Origin: Isoetes taiwanensis
Taxonomy: Eukaryota; Streptophyta; Lycopodiopsida; Isoetales; Isoetaceae
Assembly (NCBI GenBank): GCA_021234155.1
Contig: JAJEKV010000211.1
Coordinates: forward strand, 620,001-684,000
Reading direction: 5' to 3'
Length of the DNA stretch: 64,000 nucleotides
A program made the position numbers and the translations under genes. The notes below the pieces were generated by a model that saw nothing but the letters and a program-made list of their open reading frames with translations, did no database searches and was not told where the DNA came from. Every line of letters starts with the position of its first letter. Positions within the stretch are counted from its first letter, which is position 1. This document shows positions 53,887-64,000 of the stretch, one piece after another.

Positions 53887-55955
53887 TCATACAAACTTTT
53901 TCCCCTTACGAACACCTTCTGATATAGAGTGCTCATGAAGAACTTTAGCAATGGCACCTGGAGCAAAAGAGACCTTTTTCTGCTGCTTGCCCTTCTTCTT
54001 CTTTGCATTAATAAGATTTTCCTCCAGATTACAAACGTCCAACTCAAGTTCCTGATCACATGATGCTTCACTAACATTCAGAGCTGCCTCAACACTAGAA
54101 ATGGCAGCTTCATCATTGGAGGCAACCAGAGAGCCTTTATTGATCACCTCCTCTAGCTGGGGAGGAGCTAAGTTGGCAATAGCAGTGGCTTCTTCAAAAG
54201 CCTTTGCTGCCTCGTCACCAGAGATGACAGTTTTTTCACTGGAGGACTTCAAAAATTCTTGGTTACTCACCTCTGCCAGCTGGATGGGGACTGAACTCGT
54301 ACCATCTGAAGGATTGAGATCCATCTCAAGACCGGGTCAAGACTTGTCGGCCTGGTCAACTCGCCAGGGGACACATGTCGCTGCCACATTTGGTGCAGGG
54401 TCAGCATCTTGACCAGGGGGAATCCAACTTGAAGATTTAATCCCCAGCTCTGACGCTTGAATCCCCAGCTCATTATCACTACTCTTTTCGCTTTCATGTC
54501 CCTTTCCAAAGGATCTAGTAGGATCCGTCACCATCAGGTTTACATCTTGAGTAGAGTCAAAAGTGGGACCCTGGACCAAACAACCAAAGTGATCATTGGC
54601 CTTTGCCTGTTCTTGCAGACTGTTCTGTTCCTGCAGGCTGCTCCCGAGGTTGGAACATTCTCCAACAAAATAATTGGGGCCAGAGGTCTTTATACTCGAA
54701 TTGTAACTACCTCGACCTCTCCGAGCACTAAAGAAACCTTTCCCTTTGTTTTTGCCAGCTCTTGAAACCAGAGTGAAACCATCCTCATCATCAACTACCT
54801 TATCTTTGCCTCTGGATTTGTCCTCCAACTGTTGGGACTGCTGTAGCTGTTCATTTGTATTAGTACATATGGCAGATGCATGGATCAGAGCACCACACAT
54901 ATGACAAGGAGGAGGCAATCCCGAGGTGACAAGCTTAAACATAATTCTTTTTCCTTTATAGCCTGCAAAGGGAACTTGGTCTGGAATAGGCTTAAGAATA
55001 TCCATAGAAATGCAAATCTTTGGCGCCTCACTGTTACTAGTACCCATAGCTATGAACTCGCCAAGAGAGGAAGCTATAGATTTAAAAGCCTTTTTACGTC
55101 AAGACTCGGACCTTAGGTCGCTCAAGGAAACCCAAACAGGATAGAAAAGTGCTTCTGGATTAAAAGGGTCAAAGTCTTCACGCCACCTTTGGAGCAAAAA
55201 CTGACCATTCAATGACGAAACAATGCCCTTTTTAAATAGAAGATTGACATCTTTTTTCAGAAGCGTAGCGCGGACCGTAAAATACAAATTTCCCAACCAA
55301 TGCACCCTTGGCAGAATTTTAGCTCTGCAAACCCGCTCCAAGACCTTAGCAATCTCCACTAAGTTGGGGTCACCTCTAGTAACTTTGCCAATCAGCCCAA
55401 TCTGACTCAGCCGACGAATACGATCTGCTACTTCCGGGGTGTGTAAAGAAACACATACATCATGTTCATTTGGATTTGAGGGAGGGTCAAGAAGATCAGA
55501 AAGGCATGGGATGGTCTTGGATCTACCATCCGTCACAACATGATCCGTCATCTCTAGTATACCTCTAGCCAGTACTGGCCACCTAACCAAACTGGACAAA
55601 CTACAAAAGCTTGTGAAGGCAAGATTGCTGGATCAGAAAAAACAAGGAACCTGATAGTTCGCCTAACAAAGGCAGGATCCCCTTGAATAAGTAGACCACC
55701 TAGGCAGTGAAATTGATCAAGAAAAAGAGACCTATTATCGATCAGAGTGGACCAAAGCTCATCAACCGGGCCTTCAATCCACCCCCACCATAGGTGAATG
55801 CCGTTAGTTAAGATTACAGAGCAGAAGACAGATCTCCTTGGGGAAGAGGCAGAAGAGAGATGCGAAAGCTCAGAACTAGATGCAGTAGAGATGGAGTTGC
55901 TATGGGCATCCATGCAGCTCATGACAATCGAAAAGCTCCACAGAGACCATTTCAA
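53887..55955 (-). pseudogene. L1 ORF1 with DUF4283 and zinc knuckle (probably the ORF1 of L1-A)
   Basis: The frame from 55599 to 53887 is continuous over 571 codons except for TGA at 55101-55099 and at 54339-54337, both inside the word TCTTGAC. An upstream part (55955-55554) is one shift away. Order: Ser-rich N-terminus; DUF4283-like domain with 'LFKKGIVSSLNGQFLLQRW' and 'FYPVWVSLSDLRS'; 'KAFKSIASSLGEF' helix; strand 'ICISMDILKPIPDQVPF'; a CCHC-like knuckle CHMCGALIHASAIC (the H-bearing part is loose); then a long acidic tail ending in Lys-rich 'KKKKGKQQKKVSFAPG'. It lies 1.7 kb upstream of the L1-A ORF2 start on the same strand; PPR debris fills the gap. It could instead be a separate ORF1-only copy. 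Confidence 0.7.
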
Positions 55956-57660
55956 CTAGAGGATGACAATAGCAGGAAAAAAGAGATGTAACTGGACGAT
56001 CTTCCCCAAGATATGCAATCTTGAACTCAGTGGCTGTGGCTTGCTGAGTAAGGTGATAGAAGACTGGACACCAGTAAAGAATGAGTCAGGGAAGATATGC
56101 TGATCAACAAGCATACACTATAAATCTGCAGAGAACCCCTCAATCCAACCACAGCAAACCTCGTTTGTTGCAAAGATTACTGCAAAAATATCTATGAAAT
56201 CTGATGGTGAAGAAGGAGAAGAAACCACGTATTGAGAGGAAAACTGGGCATAAGTGGAGCAAATCACATCCAAAGACAAGGGAAGACCCATGAACCAGAT
56301 GGAGAAGATCGCGTGTATGAATTTTCAAAAGTTTTAAAATTCACAACCTTTAAGTCAACCGCAGTACGATGAGTAACAGAAGAAAACTAGAGTTTTTTTT
56401 ATGTCAGTCCACTTGCCTCACACCGCTCAACACCACATATTAATATCATGACGTGAAGCGTCCAGGGGCGATGATGCTTTCTCCTTGATCCTCATGTGGT
56501 GTCTGAATGGTTTCTGAAGGTTCGTCGTCTGTAAGATCTTCTTGGAATAAACTCTAATCTGTAGTTCCCTCATACAAGTCAGCCTAGAAGGCCAGACATA
56601 GGACATAATTAAGCTCTCAATGCCAACTAAAAAATGTGCCCAACTCATCATTACAGAACATTTATATAAAACAACATTGAACATTGCCCTTTTACAGGCC
56701 AATAACAACTGGAAATAATTGCATCAATATCATCTTTCTTATGACATCTAATTGCATAATTACCAAGAGCATGAATTCATGCACCAAGTTAATCCATCAT
56801 TAATAGCCCTACAAATTTTCAATTACTCATTTTGATCTGGACTTGGCTTTGCAAAACGCACCATTGTTCATGGTAATCTATGGAAGTTTTAAGCGCAGGT
56901 TTAGAATAAAGTTGAATCTCTTTGATAATATGTGCAGGATTCATAATTCCTTTGTTTGTGATAGTCATTAAGTGCCAACTCCCATCACAAAACTCAAGGA
57001 AGACAGCCATGCTGAACCTCTAAAATATTTGATCAGAATGCAGTTTAGAGAATGAAGTAAAGTGCATCCAGGTGTTTAAGTGCCAGACAATTCAAGAATA
57101 TGTTGACACCATTAAACACACAATGGACTATGTAGAGATCTGGGATTGTCTTTCCTAAGAGTTGTAATCCTATAAAATGGAAGAAAACAAGAGTACCTTT
57201 TTATTCCATGGTCAGTTTAGATTGCTCTCTGTGACTATCAGCATTTTGCTAATCGCACGGGATGAACTAGCCATCCTAAGGTAACATTACATCAGGTTGA
57301 ATAAAACTACGTAACAATATGTACTGTAGTCGGTCTCTTTAGTACTACAACAAAGCTATCCATTGTCTGCCGTGATGCTAGATGAAGCCAAAATGCCTTT
57401 GTATTTGAGCTTCATGAAAATAATGGGAGCACAACTAATTAGTAGTCTGTCCAAAATATATATAGAATACTTTGATTTTCTGAAGATGATTCAAAAGAAC
57501 CATTTTTACCAGCCCAGAATATACGAGTCTGTCAAAAAACGAGATATGTTGATTTGTTGTATATTGCTTTTGGTACATTTGAATGAATAACTAGTAAAAG
57601 AAATGAATTTGTACTTGGATTTAGAGCGCGTCGATAGAGCAGTCATTGGTCTTCTATGAA
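55956..57660. other. Unassigned; one exon-like minus frame
   Basis: The 63-codon minus frame 57010-56819 starts with ATG and has protein-like composition ('FCDGSWHLMTITNKGIMNPA'), but no domain is recognised and no neighbouring exons were found. The 75-codon plus frame at 57363-57590 is likewise anonymous. I see no element ends. Confidence 0.2.
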
Positions 57661-57669
57661 CCCTAGCCC

Positions 57670-57892
57670 AAACCCTAAATTACATTGGAGAAGCGTCGTG
57701 GAAACTTTTTTGAAGGAGAAGAAGTAAATGGAGAATCAAAGGCAAAAGGCCCGATGTGCTAGAGAAAGAAAGAACAAAGAAAAACATGAGGGAAGGGAAA
57801 CGACTGGAGGAGAAATCAAACATAATCCACATTTGCAAGACAGGAAAGGAAAAGAGGCTCAAGTCAAACGAGGAATCAAGGCTGAGGAATGA
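57670..57892 (+). CDS. Possible small gene: telo-box followed by a 54-codon basic ORF
   Basis: AAACCCTAA at 57670-57678 is followed 50 bp later by ATG 57728 opening a 54-residue ORF to TGA 57892. It begins MENQRQKARCARERKNKEKH and is extremely rich in Lys, Arg and Glu. The motif plus ORF arrangement resembles a plant leader and first exon, and a downstream exon could follow, but I could not find one. The 88-codon frame on the other strand (57943-57680) is its shadow. Confidence 0.25.
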
Positions 57893-58582
57893 AAGCTTAT
57901 AAAAAATCGGAGGTATGCGATGATGATAATCGAAAGGAAGCATAACAAAGCAAAATCGCGATGCCTAGTATCTCAGATTCTATTTTCTTTGCCATTTTCT
58001 AATTTTCCTACCCATTGATTTATAAAACTAGAGATCGGGCGGTGTAGACATATGCCACATCACCTTTTCATGAGATGGAGGTGATACGTGGATAGGCTAG
58101 AATTGCAAGAAAGGCTGTAGGCTTGGTTGGGCTGGCGTGCTAAAAAAGAAAAAACTAGCAGACATTCAGGCTTTGGGCAAATTGTTGGGTGGTTTTTATA
58201 TGGAAATGATTTGGATTAGCTTTCACTTGTACATTGCCAATTGCTTCTCTTTTGGCTTGCTTTGTAGAGGGGAAAACCTTAAGATAGAAAGATGAAATTA
58301 CTATGATATAAGTAAAATTCTATACATAACAATAGAGACGACGACACTAGTACTTACTTCTTGTTAAGATAAAATGAGCAAATTTATATATCATTGTACT
58401 GTGGGATGGGTTGATGCATTAAAGGGGCATAAGGTACCACAATGGGGAACATAAGTTTTTAGTTAAAAAAATGATATGAGAGTAAAAAAGCTAATTGAGA
58501 GCAAAAATACAAGGCTCGGTTAGTAAAATTTGTCATTCACTTTGAAAGGAAAGTTTAAAGGAAGGAAGGAAGTATATTTTAA
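57893..58582. other. Unassigned intergenic
   Basis: AT-rich, no ORF of note. It ends in GGAA-type repeats (58555-58575) that look like the degenerate tail of the LINE to the right. Confidence 0.3.
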
Positions 58583-60775
58583 CGTCCACGGAGATCAACT
58601 GACCTATGAGACGGTTTTACAATATAGCAGAAAGTTTCCAAACACAAAATAAAACCACAGAAACCCTGTACAATGTGTCTCTACCACTGGGATAAAAAAA
58701 CCCCCCGTGTGGAAGGAAAAACCCTTGTAGTAGGTGTTGAGAGGCCCTATTTGGGCGCTCAAATTCCCTGTGTTGTGAGGGACTCCCTGACGGTGGAGAC
58801 TTGCAGAATGTAGGACGCAAGATGTGCCACCATTGGCCGAAGCGGCCCGGTTGGTGAATTGCTATCTCGAGCATCCGAGATCGGCATGAGCTTTCGGATG
58901 TGTGCATATCTTTGGGCATTCTGTAGAGCATGGTGTTCATCTTCTACTATCGCATGTGACAAAGACGGCATAATCTCTCATGTCGGGGGATCCCTTGCCC
59001 TCCATCCGTACCCCAGCGGCCTGTCTCAATTCTGAGATGGTGGGACCTTGTCCTTATTGCAGCTATAGCTCTTCGTTTCTTGGTGGAAATGTGTGCCTTC
59101 GGATACTTGGTGGGGCCGCGTGTTCAAGCGACCGGATTGACACATGTGTGTGGTAGTGCTCGTTTTGGGCTTTGCAAGAGTGGGCGCATCCCACGAGAGA
59201 GGCGACAAAGCCGCGCATTCAAATGCAGCTCTGCTTTCTGCGATATCCGACATATCCACAATGTGTTGATAGTCTATGGACCATCGCGGCGAACCATTCC
59301 CTACAATTCTCTTGCTATACTCTCTCCTCGGACATTGCGGCCCTTGTGCCAATAACAGAGCCGGGAGGAAGGCGTTGTGCATCCATTTCATCAACCTTAT
59401 GGAAATATGCAAGGTGCTGCGATAGCAAAAATGCCAGGGGCCAAAAGCCGATCTCATGACAAAGAAAAATTGGATAAGGCACCGTGTCCTTGACGCCTAG
59501 GGTCGTATGTCGGGGAAAGCTTTCGCACCCTCTCTAGCTTATCCCAAGTACCCCTTGCTAATTGCTGGCCCCGGACCTCTACCCCCATCTGGCGATGATC
59601 GGGTTCCACGAGTGCTCGGAACAAGTGTGCTTGCGTGCCCAATCGAGAGATCTATTACGGAGAGCTATTCTCGTGATTGCGCAGGGGCTTTCCATCCTGG
59701 CCGACCCTTCTTTCTACAGTCATCCCATAGCATGTTAGCAGAGAAATCGATTCCCAGATACTTAAAGGTCCTTACAACTTCCATCCTTTGTCCTTTGTAA
59801 TAGAAGTCACGGGATATCATCTTTGCCTTGACGGGATTGGCCTTGATTTGGTTTTCTTTGGTTGATCATCATTCTTGCTATATCACGTAATGGACCGAGA
59901 GCATCAAATGTTCCTGCATACACTCCGGGTCAGTATGGGATAATAAGCTCGTGATCGTCTGCATGAGCGCCAATTTGTTTTTCTTGTATATGCCTCACGT
60001 AAGCGGGCCACCACCTCCATGTTCTTGCATCCAGGTCTCCAACTTGTCAATATAGAGTCCAAAAAGCATTGGAGATAACGGGCATCCCTGTTTAACACCT
60101 ATGGTGTTGTTCACCCGGTGGTCTGACGCAGGCAAAGTGGCATATATTCCATCATACAGCCGGTAGATGGCATTCTGCAAATCCTGTGGGACATGTAGCT
60201 CCCAAAGCGTTGCCTACAACAAGGTCCCGAGGGACCGTATCATATGCCGTCTTAAAATCCACGAAACAACAATACAGTCCGCCGTGCATTGCGGCTAGCT
60301 TCCTTAAGGATTCTGAGAGTAAAAATATGATCACTCGTGGAGTGGGCAGGGCGGAAACACCTTGCCAACCGCCCGCACTCAGTTTCCCTCCCGCCCATTG
60401 CGTTAACTTCTTCTCCAAGTACCCCTGCGAGAAGTTTTGCAAGTAACGGGCTCACCATGATCATACGGTAGTTGGTGGAGTCATCCCTGCTTCCCGTCTT
60501 ATGAATAGGGGTGACCTTGCTAACCATCCATTTCTGCGGGAGGCCCTCTTTGATGGCCTGATTGATTATCCCTGTCAAAGGTCCGAGCAAAGCTGGCCCA
60601 CCCCATTTCAACAGCTCGGCCTGAAGTCCCTGCAAGTCCTTTGTTTTACCATTAGCAAGATGCCTAAGACCCTGGTGGATGTCTGCCTCTGAGAGCTGCA
60701 GTGTTTCTCCTAGTTGATCTGACTTGTCCTTCAAATAAAAGGTCGAGGCACCATTCAAATTCAACCTCTGTTAGT
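58583..60775 (-). mobile_element. LINE-C: degraded non-LTR retrotransposon with a reverse transcriptase remnant
   Basis: Minus-strand frames 60764-60252, 60442-60152 and 60180-59995 give RT blocks in order: 'LSEADIHQGLRHLANGKTKD' (the usual KA.G.DG block, changed), 'CFVDFKTAYDTVPRDLV' (catalytic Asp), 'GVKQGCPLSPMLFGLYIDKL', then HADDHELI near 59960 as the YADD box. Frames shift between blocks. The 3' end at 58583-58612 is a 30-bp sequence that recurs at 61940-61969. Its RT wording differs from L1-A and L1-B, so it is another LINE clade, not resolved here. The left flank is a degenerate GGAA/GTA repeat instead of poly(A). The right end abuts Copia RT sequence. Confidence 0.78.
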
Positions 60776-60779
60776 TGCA

Positions 60780-61850
60780 CAAGGATTTACCCAAAAAAAA
60801 GTATGAACTATGATAGATAAGCAAGTTGACAAGCATAAGTCTGTTAGCTTTTGCCAATGCAAATAATCTGGGAGTGCATCACATGGATGTGAGCACAACC
60901 TTTCTAAATGCAGAGCTTGATGAAGATGTTTACATGAAACCAGCACCTGGATTTGAAGTCAAACAGGATGGTATAGTTTGGAAATTACAGTCCCCAAGAA
61001 TGTGGTACAGATGCATAGATCAATATTTGCAAGACCAAGGCTTTACCAAATTCATGAATGATGGGAACATGTATATACTAAACATGGGAAATCAATTTTG
61101 CATCATAGCATTATATGTGAATGAAAACATTATGGTTCCAAGTGATACAAATATACTAGACCACTGAAACAAATATTGAAGCATAAATTTCAAATGACAA
61201 ATTTAGGGCAGTTGAGAAAGTTCTTTGGAATGGAGGTTAGCAGAGATATGAGAAGCAAAAGATAGACTATCACTCAAAAATGCAAAATTGAAGGTATGCT
61301 CAAAAGATTTAATATGGTTGAATGCAATGTGTCAAAGACACCTATAGCACAAGGTCTTAACTTATCCTTTGATATGAGTCCCAAGACAGCAGAATAAATG
61401 CAAATGGAAAAAGTGCCATATAGGGAAATGATTGGTTGTTTACTAATTTGTTTCAAATAGTAAGATGCTTGTTAGGGCTTTCACAGTTAGCTAACTAAGC
61501 AGATTTTGCAACAACCCTGGTTACCAACACTAGACAGCTGCCAAAAGGGTATTGAGATACGTGAAACATATTAGGAACTATGAGTTTGCATACACTAATA
61601 TCGACTTAACATTGACAAGATTTACGACGCAGACTAGGGAAGTGATATTGATACTAGAAAATCAACATTTGGATTCTCTCTTATGTTAGGTGGAGCAGCA
61701 ATTACTTGAACGAGTAAAATACAATCTTGTGTAGGCATATCTACTGCAGAAGCAGAATACAACTCAGCTACATTGACGGCAAAGGAGATAACACGGATCA
61801 GTCGCCTTTTAAAGAGTTCAATGTACGTCAAACCTTGCCAACTGTGCTTT
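60780..61850 (+). mobile_element. Copia-3 fragment: reverse transcriptase and RNase H
   Basis: Frame 60826-61167 starts inside RT with 'LGVHHMDVSTTFLNAELDED', 'VWKLQSPRMWYRCIDQYL' (the KKALYGLKQ part is deleted) and 'IIALYVNENIMV', where the catalytic YVDD reads YVNE. Broken frames continue with 'LRKFFGMEVSRDM', 'EGMLKRFNMVECNVSKTPIA' and RNase H text 'ISTAEAEYNSATLTAKE' near 61740. No LTRs are seen; both ends abut LINE sequence. It is related to Copia-2 (similar block wording) but is more degraded. Confidence 0.82.
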
Positions 61851-61853
61851 ATT

Positions 61854-61932
61854 AGAATAGAATAGAATAGAATAGAATAGAATAGAATAGAATAGAATAG
61901 AATAGAATAGAATAGAATAGAATAGAATAGAG
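61854..61932. repeat. (AATAG)n microsatellite, LINE tail
   Basis: About 15 perfect AATAG units directly adjoining the conserved LINE 3' end at 61940-61969. In the minus orientation the LINE ends ...AAAAACT(CTATT)n, so this is the element's tail repeat. Confidence 0.92.
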
Positions 61933-62330
61933 TTTTTATCGTCCACGGAGACCAATTGGCCTATGGGACCTAAACAGGAGGCGCATCAATCGTATTACTG
62001 TCTGGGTTAAAAAAAACCCTTCCCCGCCCTAAAGGGTTGTTTGGGGAAAAAACTGTGACAGGAATAGGTTTGCTGCCAAACTGTACAAATACAAATACAA
62101 ATACAAATATATATCATAGGGGACAGAAATATGTACATGTATCAGGTAAGTGCCCGAGGACCGAGCTGATCCCGGCGATCCATGATCTCTTGAATGTATG
62201 AGCCCAACCTCTGTACCAGCATCTCATGCAGGGGCTGGCTAGGACGGACAGCTCATCATAACATATCCGAATGTCATCATATGCCGGACAACTCTAAAGG
62301 GCGTGGCGTTCGTCTTCCACAGCCCCAACC
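61933..62330 (-). mobile_element. LINE-D: 5'-truncated 3' end of the same LINE family as LINE-C
   Basis: 61940-61969 matches the LINE-C 3' end (58583-58612) at 25-26 of 30 bases. Like it, it is followed inward by an AAAAACCC...GGAAAAAAC hairpin-like motif (about 62008-62055). No RT is present, so this is a short 5'-truncated insertion; its inner limit is uncertain. Confidence 0.65.
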
Positions 62331-63390
62331 TGGCAGCGTAAATTCTCTAAGTTCAAACGTAACTTGGGAATTTTCCAAGTTGTCCAAAACAAGAAGGTCA
62401 AGTTTGAAGGAGAATGACAGATGAAAATAATGTTTGAACGGTTGTTCTGACATAGTTTAAGGGCATGTGAAATTTGCATGCAAGGGGAATGAAGGAATTG
62501 TTTATTCAAATTCATATGAGCAGGACTCACAGATTAAAGTTACACAGAGATGATTGTCTAAGTTGAACTGAGTAATATGACCTAGGTTTGAATGTGATCA
62601 TGGTTGAATATTGTTATATAGTTTACATGACCTAGTATGAAGGCATATATAACTATAACCACTGACATGAATAGATGATTTAGAATTACTCCGTAATTCA
62701 CATTTGAATTTGGAAATATAGTGCATCATGGCACAACGGTTTTGGCATCCGAAAGGAGCGGTTTTGGCATCCGAAAGGAGCTCCTTGGCGACTGGACCTA
62801 TATTCAATCAGTCGAATCTGACCCTATAAATTAAGATGAAGCAGCTTGAATTAATCGCTGAATCGTTTGAAAGTTGCAACTCCAACAGGCTTCGGCTCAC
62901 AGGTCAACTCTGCTATAGTATCTGAGTCAATACCATTGGAACAGTGTTTTGCTCCAATGGTCTGCTAAAATTGCATTGTCTTTTTTATGTTGCAATTTGA
63001 ATTGAAGGACTTTATAATTATTGATTTTAATTAGTATAAAGTGTTGTAATTGATTTGCAAAACCTAGTTAGTCATTAGCAAGTTAGTGGTTGATTTGCAA
63101 AGTCTAAATAGTCATTAGCAAGTTGATTTATAAACCAAGGGCATTATTATTTTTCAAAGAGGGTTGGTCTACTCCGCTCCTAAAGAAGCTAGTACGTACC
63201 AAGAATAGCTCAGCTCCTCAACCTGCTTTAGTTCACTTTACAGCTTTAATATCTACTACGATTGTTACAATGAATGTCCTTGATTCAGTGGCATTGGGAT
63301 GTCAGGAGCAAATCAAGTTGTTGTTAATGATTCTACGGATGTGGAAATTCGACCTGATTAAAGTTATTCCTTTGAAGATATGATTCTATA
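62331..63390. other. Unassigned, with two small tandem repeats
   Basis: A perfect 22-bp doublet CGGTTTTGGCATCCGAAAGG.. lies at 62737-62780, and a ~40-bp imperfect doublet built on TTGATTTGCAAA...CATTAGCAAG at about 63048-63122. No gene seen. Confidence 0.5.
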
Positions 63391-63563
63391 TTTGTAGGAG
63401 AAGAAAATAGTTTGGCTTGCATTATATTGTCGTGCTTAGATGGGTGACCCTGCTCAGTTGGATCTAATTATCCACTGGGCTTTTTATTGATATCTCTGCA
63501 TTGTATTATGTATTATCATAGAGTGTTATTGATAAAGTTTGACGCCCTTCCAAAAAAAAAAAA
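63391..63563 (+). mobile_element. Probable 5'-truncated L1 3' tail
   Basis: The stretch ends ...GATAAAGTTTGACGCCCTTCC followed by A12 (63552-63563), the usual ending of plant L1 elements or of a retrocopied transcript. Coding sequence was not recognised upstream, so its start is arbitrary. Confidence 0.4.
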
Positions 63564-64000
63564 TTTATTATTTGATAATGGCTTCCTAATAACACACCAA
63601 AATTAAAAAAGTTAAATTTTTAAACTTGTAAAAATCATTTGCCAATGTAATGGGACAATGTTATAATTGTTACATAAAGACACATTTATTTGTGTAATAG
63701 AACGAAGGCTTCTCTGTTACTTAATCTAACCCATCTTCAATTATATCTTTCTTTCTTTCTAACATCCTTTATCTACCTCACACTCCAAGCTTGCCCTACT
63801 TCCCATCTCAAAAATATTTGGTTTTTGCCACAGTTTCTCCTCTTTTGGTTAGTGTCGATGTTATCACAATTTGCCTTGCTCTGAATGAAGAAACAATCTT
63901 GAGGCTTTTCCCAATAGCTGATATGTACAAGTGGTTGTCCTATGGAAACGAGCGGTCCTCATATCATATTTTAGGAGGGTTTGGGTACTAGGGACTCTCC
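63564..64000. other. Unassigned, no gene supported
   Basis: AT-rich with overlapping short hydrophobic frames (63690-63991) that I do not consider genes. Confidence 0.35.

Noticed and set aside
53394-54077. 227-codon minus ORF
   Set aside because: A shifted frame partly overlapping the DUF4283 ORF1 tail, then untranslated-looking repeats; no domain.

Overview
The window is nuclear DNA of a land plant. It holds an intact, finely split PASTICCINO2-type 3-hydroxyacyl-CoA dehydratase gene, a PLATZ-like zinc-binding protein, a broken pentatricopeptide-repeat (PPR) gene, plant-type L1 LINEs with DUF4283 ORF1 proteins, Copia elements primed by initiator tRNA-Met, and AAACCCTAA promoter motifs. The PPR wording, the long introns, and an RRM-type L1 ORF1 alongside a DUF4283-type ORF1 make a fern or other non-seed plant my best guess, but that is inference. 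Nothing prokaryotic or organellar was seen.

Layout. 1-1692: a LINE on the minus strand (ORF1, then the endonuclease start of ORF2, cut by the window edge). 3442-3990: PLATZ-like ORF with a promoter behind it. 6.3-9.4 kb: hAT transposase debris, a pair of inverted arms and a CACATG minisatellite. 9491-14024: a young non-autonomous Copia with eye-identical 200-bp LTRs, a perfect 5-bp target duplication, a 1.17-kb internal direct duplication and a captured inverted copy of DNA that also lies at 18.3-18.6 kb. 15-17.2 kb: scattered minus-strand exon-like frames, unidentified. 19109-21108: the PAS2 gene, nine exons, 221 codons, minus strand, with a probable 5' leader exon near 22.5 kb. 22747-23499: a small Mutator-like element with ~117-bp terminal inverted repeats. 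25169-25945: a broken Gag-like ORF resembling DIRS-type ORF1.

26.87-37.07 kb: a ~3.25-kb unit present three times in tandem; the middle copy carries an 886-bp extra block and the third is cut by an L1. 37.1-52.2 kb: a minus-strand L1 (L1-A) split by two later insertions, a Copia (Copia-2, 38110-42224) and a plus-strand L1 (L1-B, 43939-50821). Removing L1-B and its ~12-bp target duplication restores the L1-A reading frame. 52.4-56 kb: PPR debris, then a DUF4283/zinc-knuckle ORF1 that may be the ORF1 of L1-A. 58.6-62.3 kb: a different, degraded LINE family (conserved 30-bp 3' end, AATAG tail) around a Copia RT fragment. The last 1.7 kb holds an L1 3' tail and no gene.

Only PAS2, and perhaps the PLATZ-like gene, look functional. 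Most other coding signal is transposon-derived with stops and frameshifts. The strongest leads are the Copia element carrying a near-identical inverted piece of its own neighbourhood, the single in-frame TAA separating LINE ORF1 from an ATG-less ORF2, the in-frame integrase-RT fusion in Copia-2, the DIRS-like Gag, and clustered CAG/CTG-associated differences between repeat copies that may be assembly errors.
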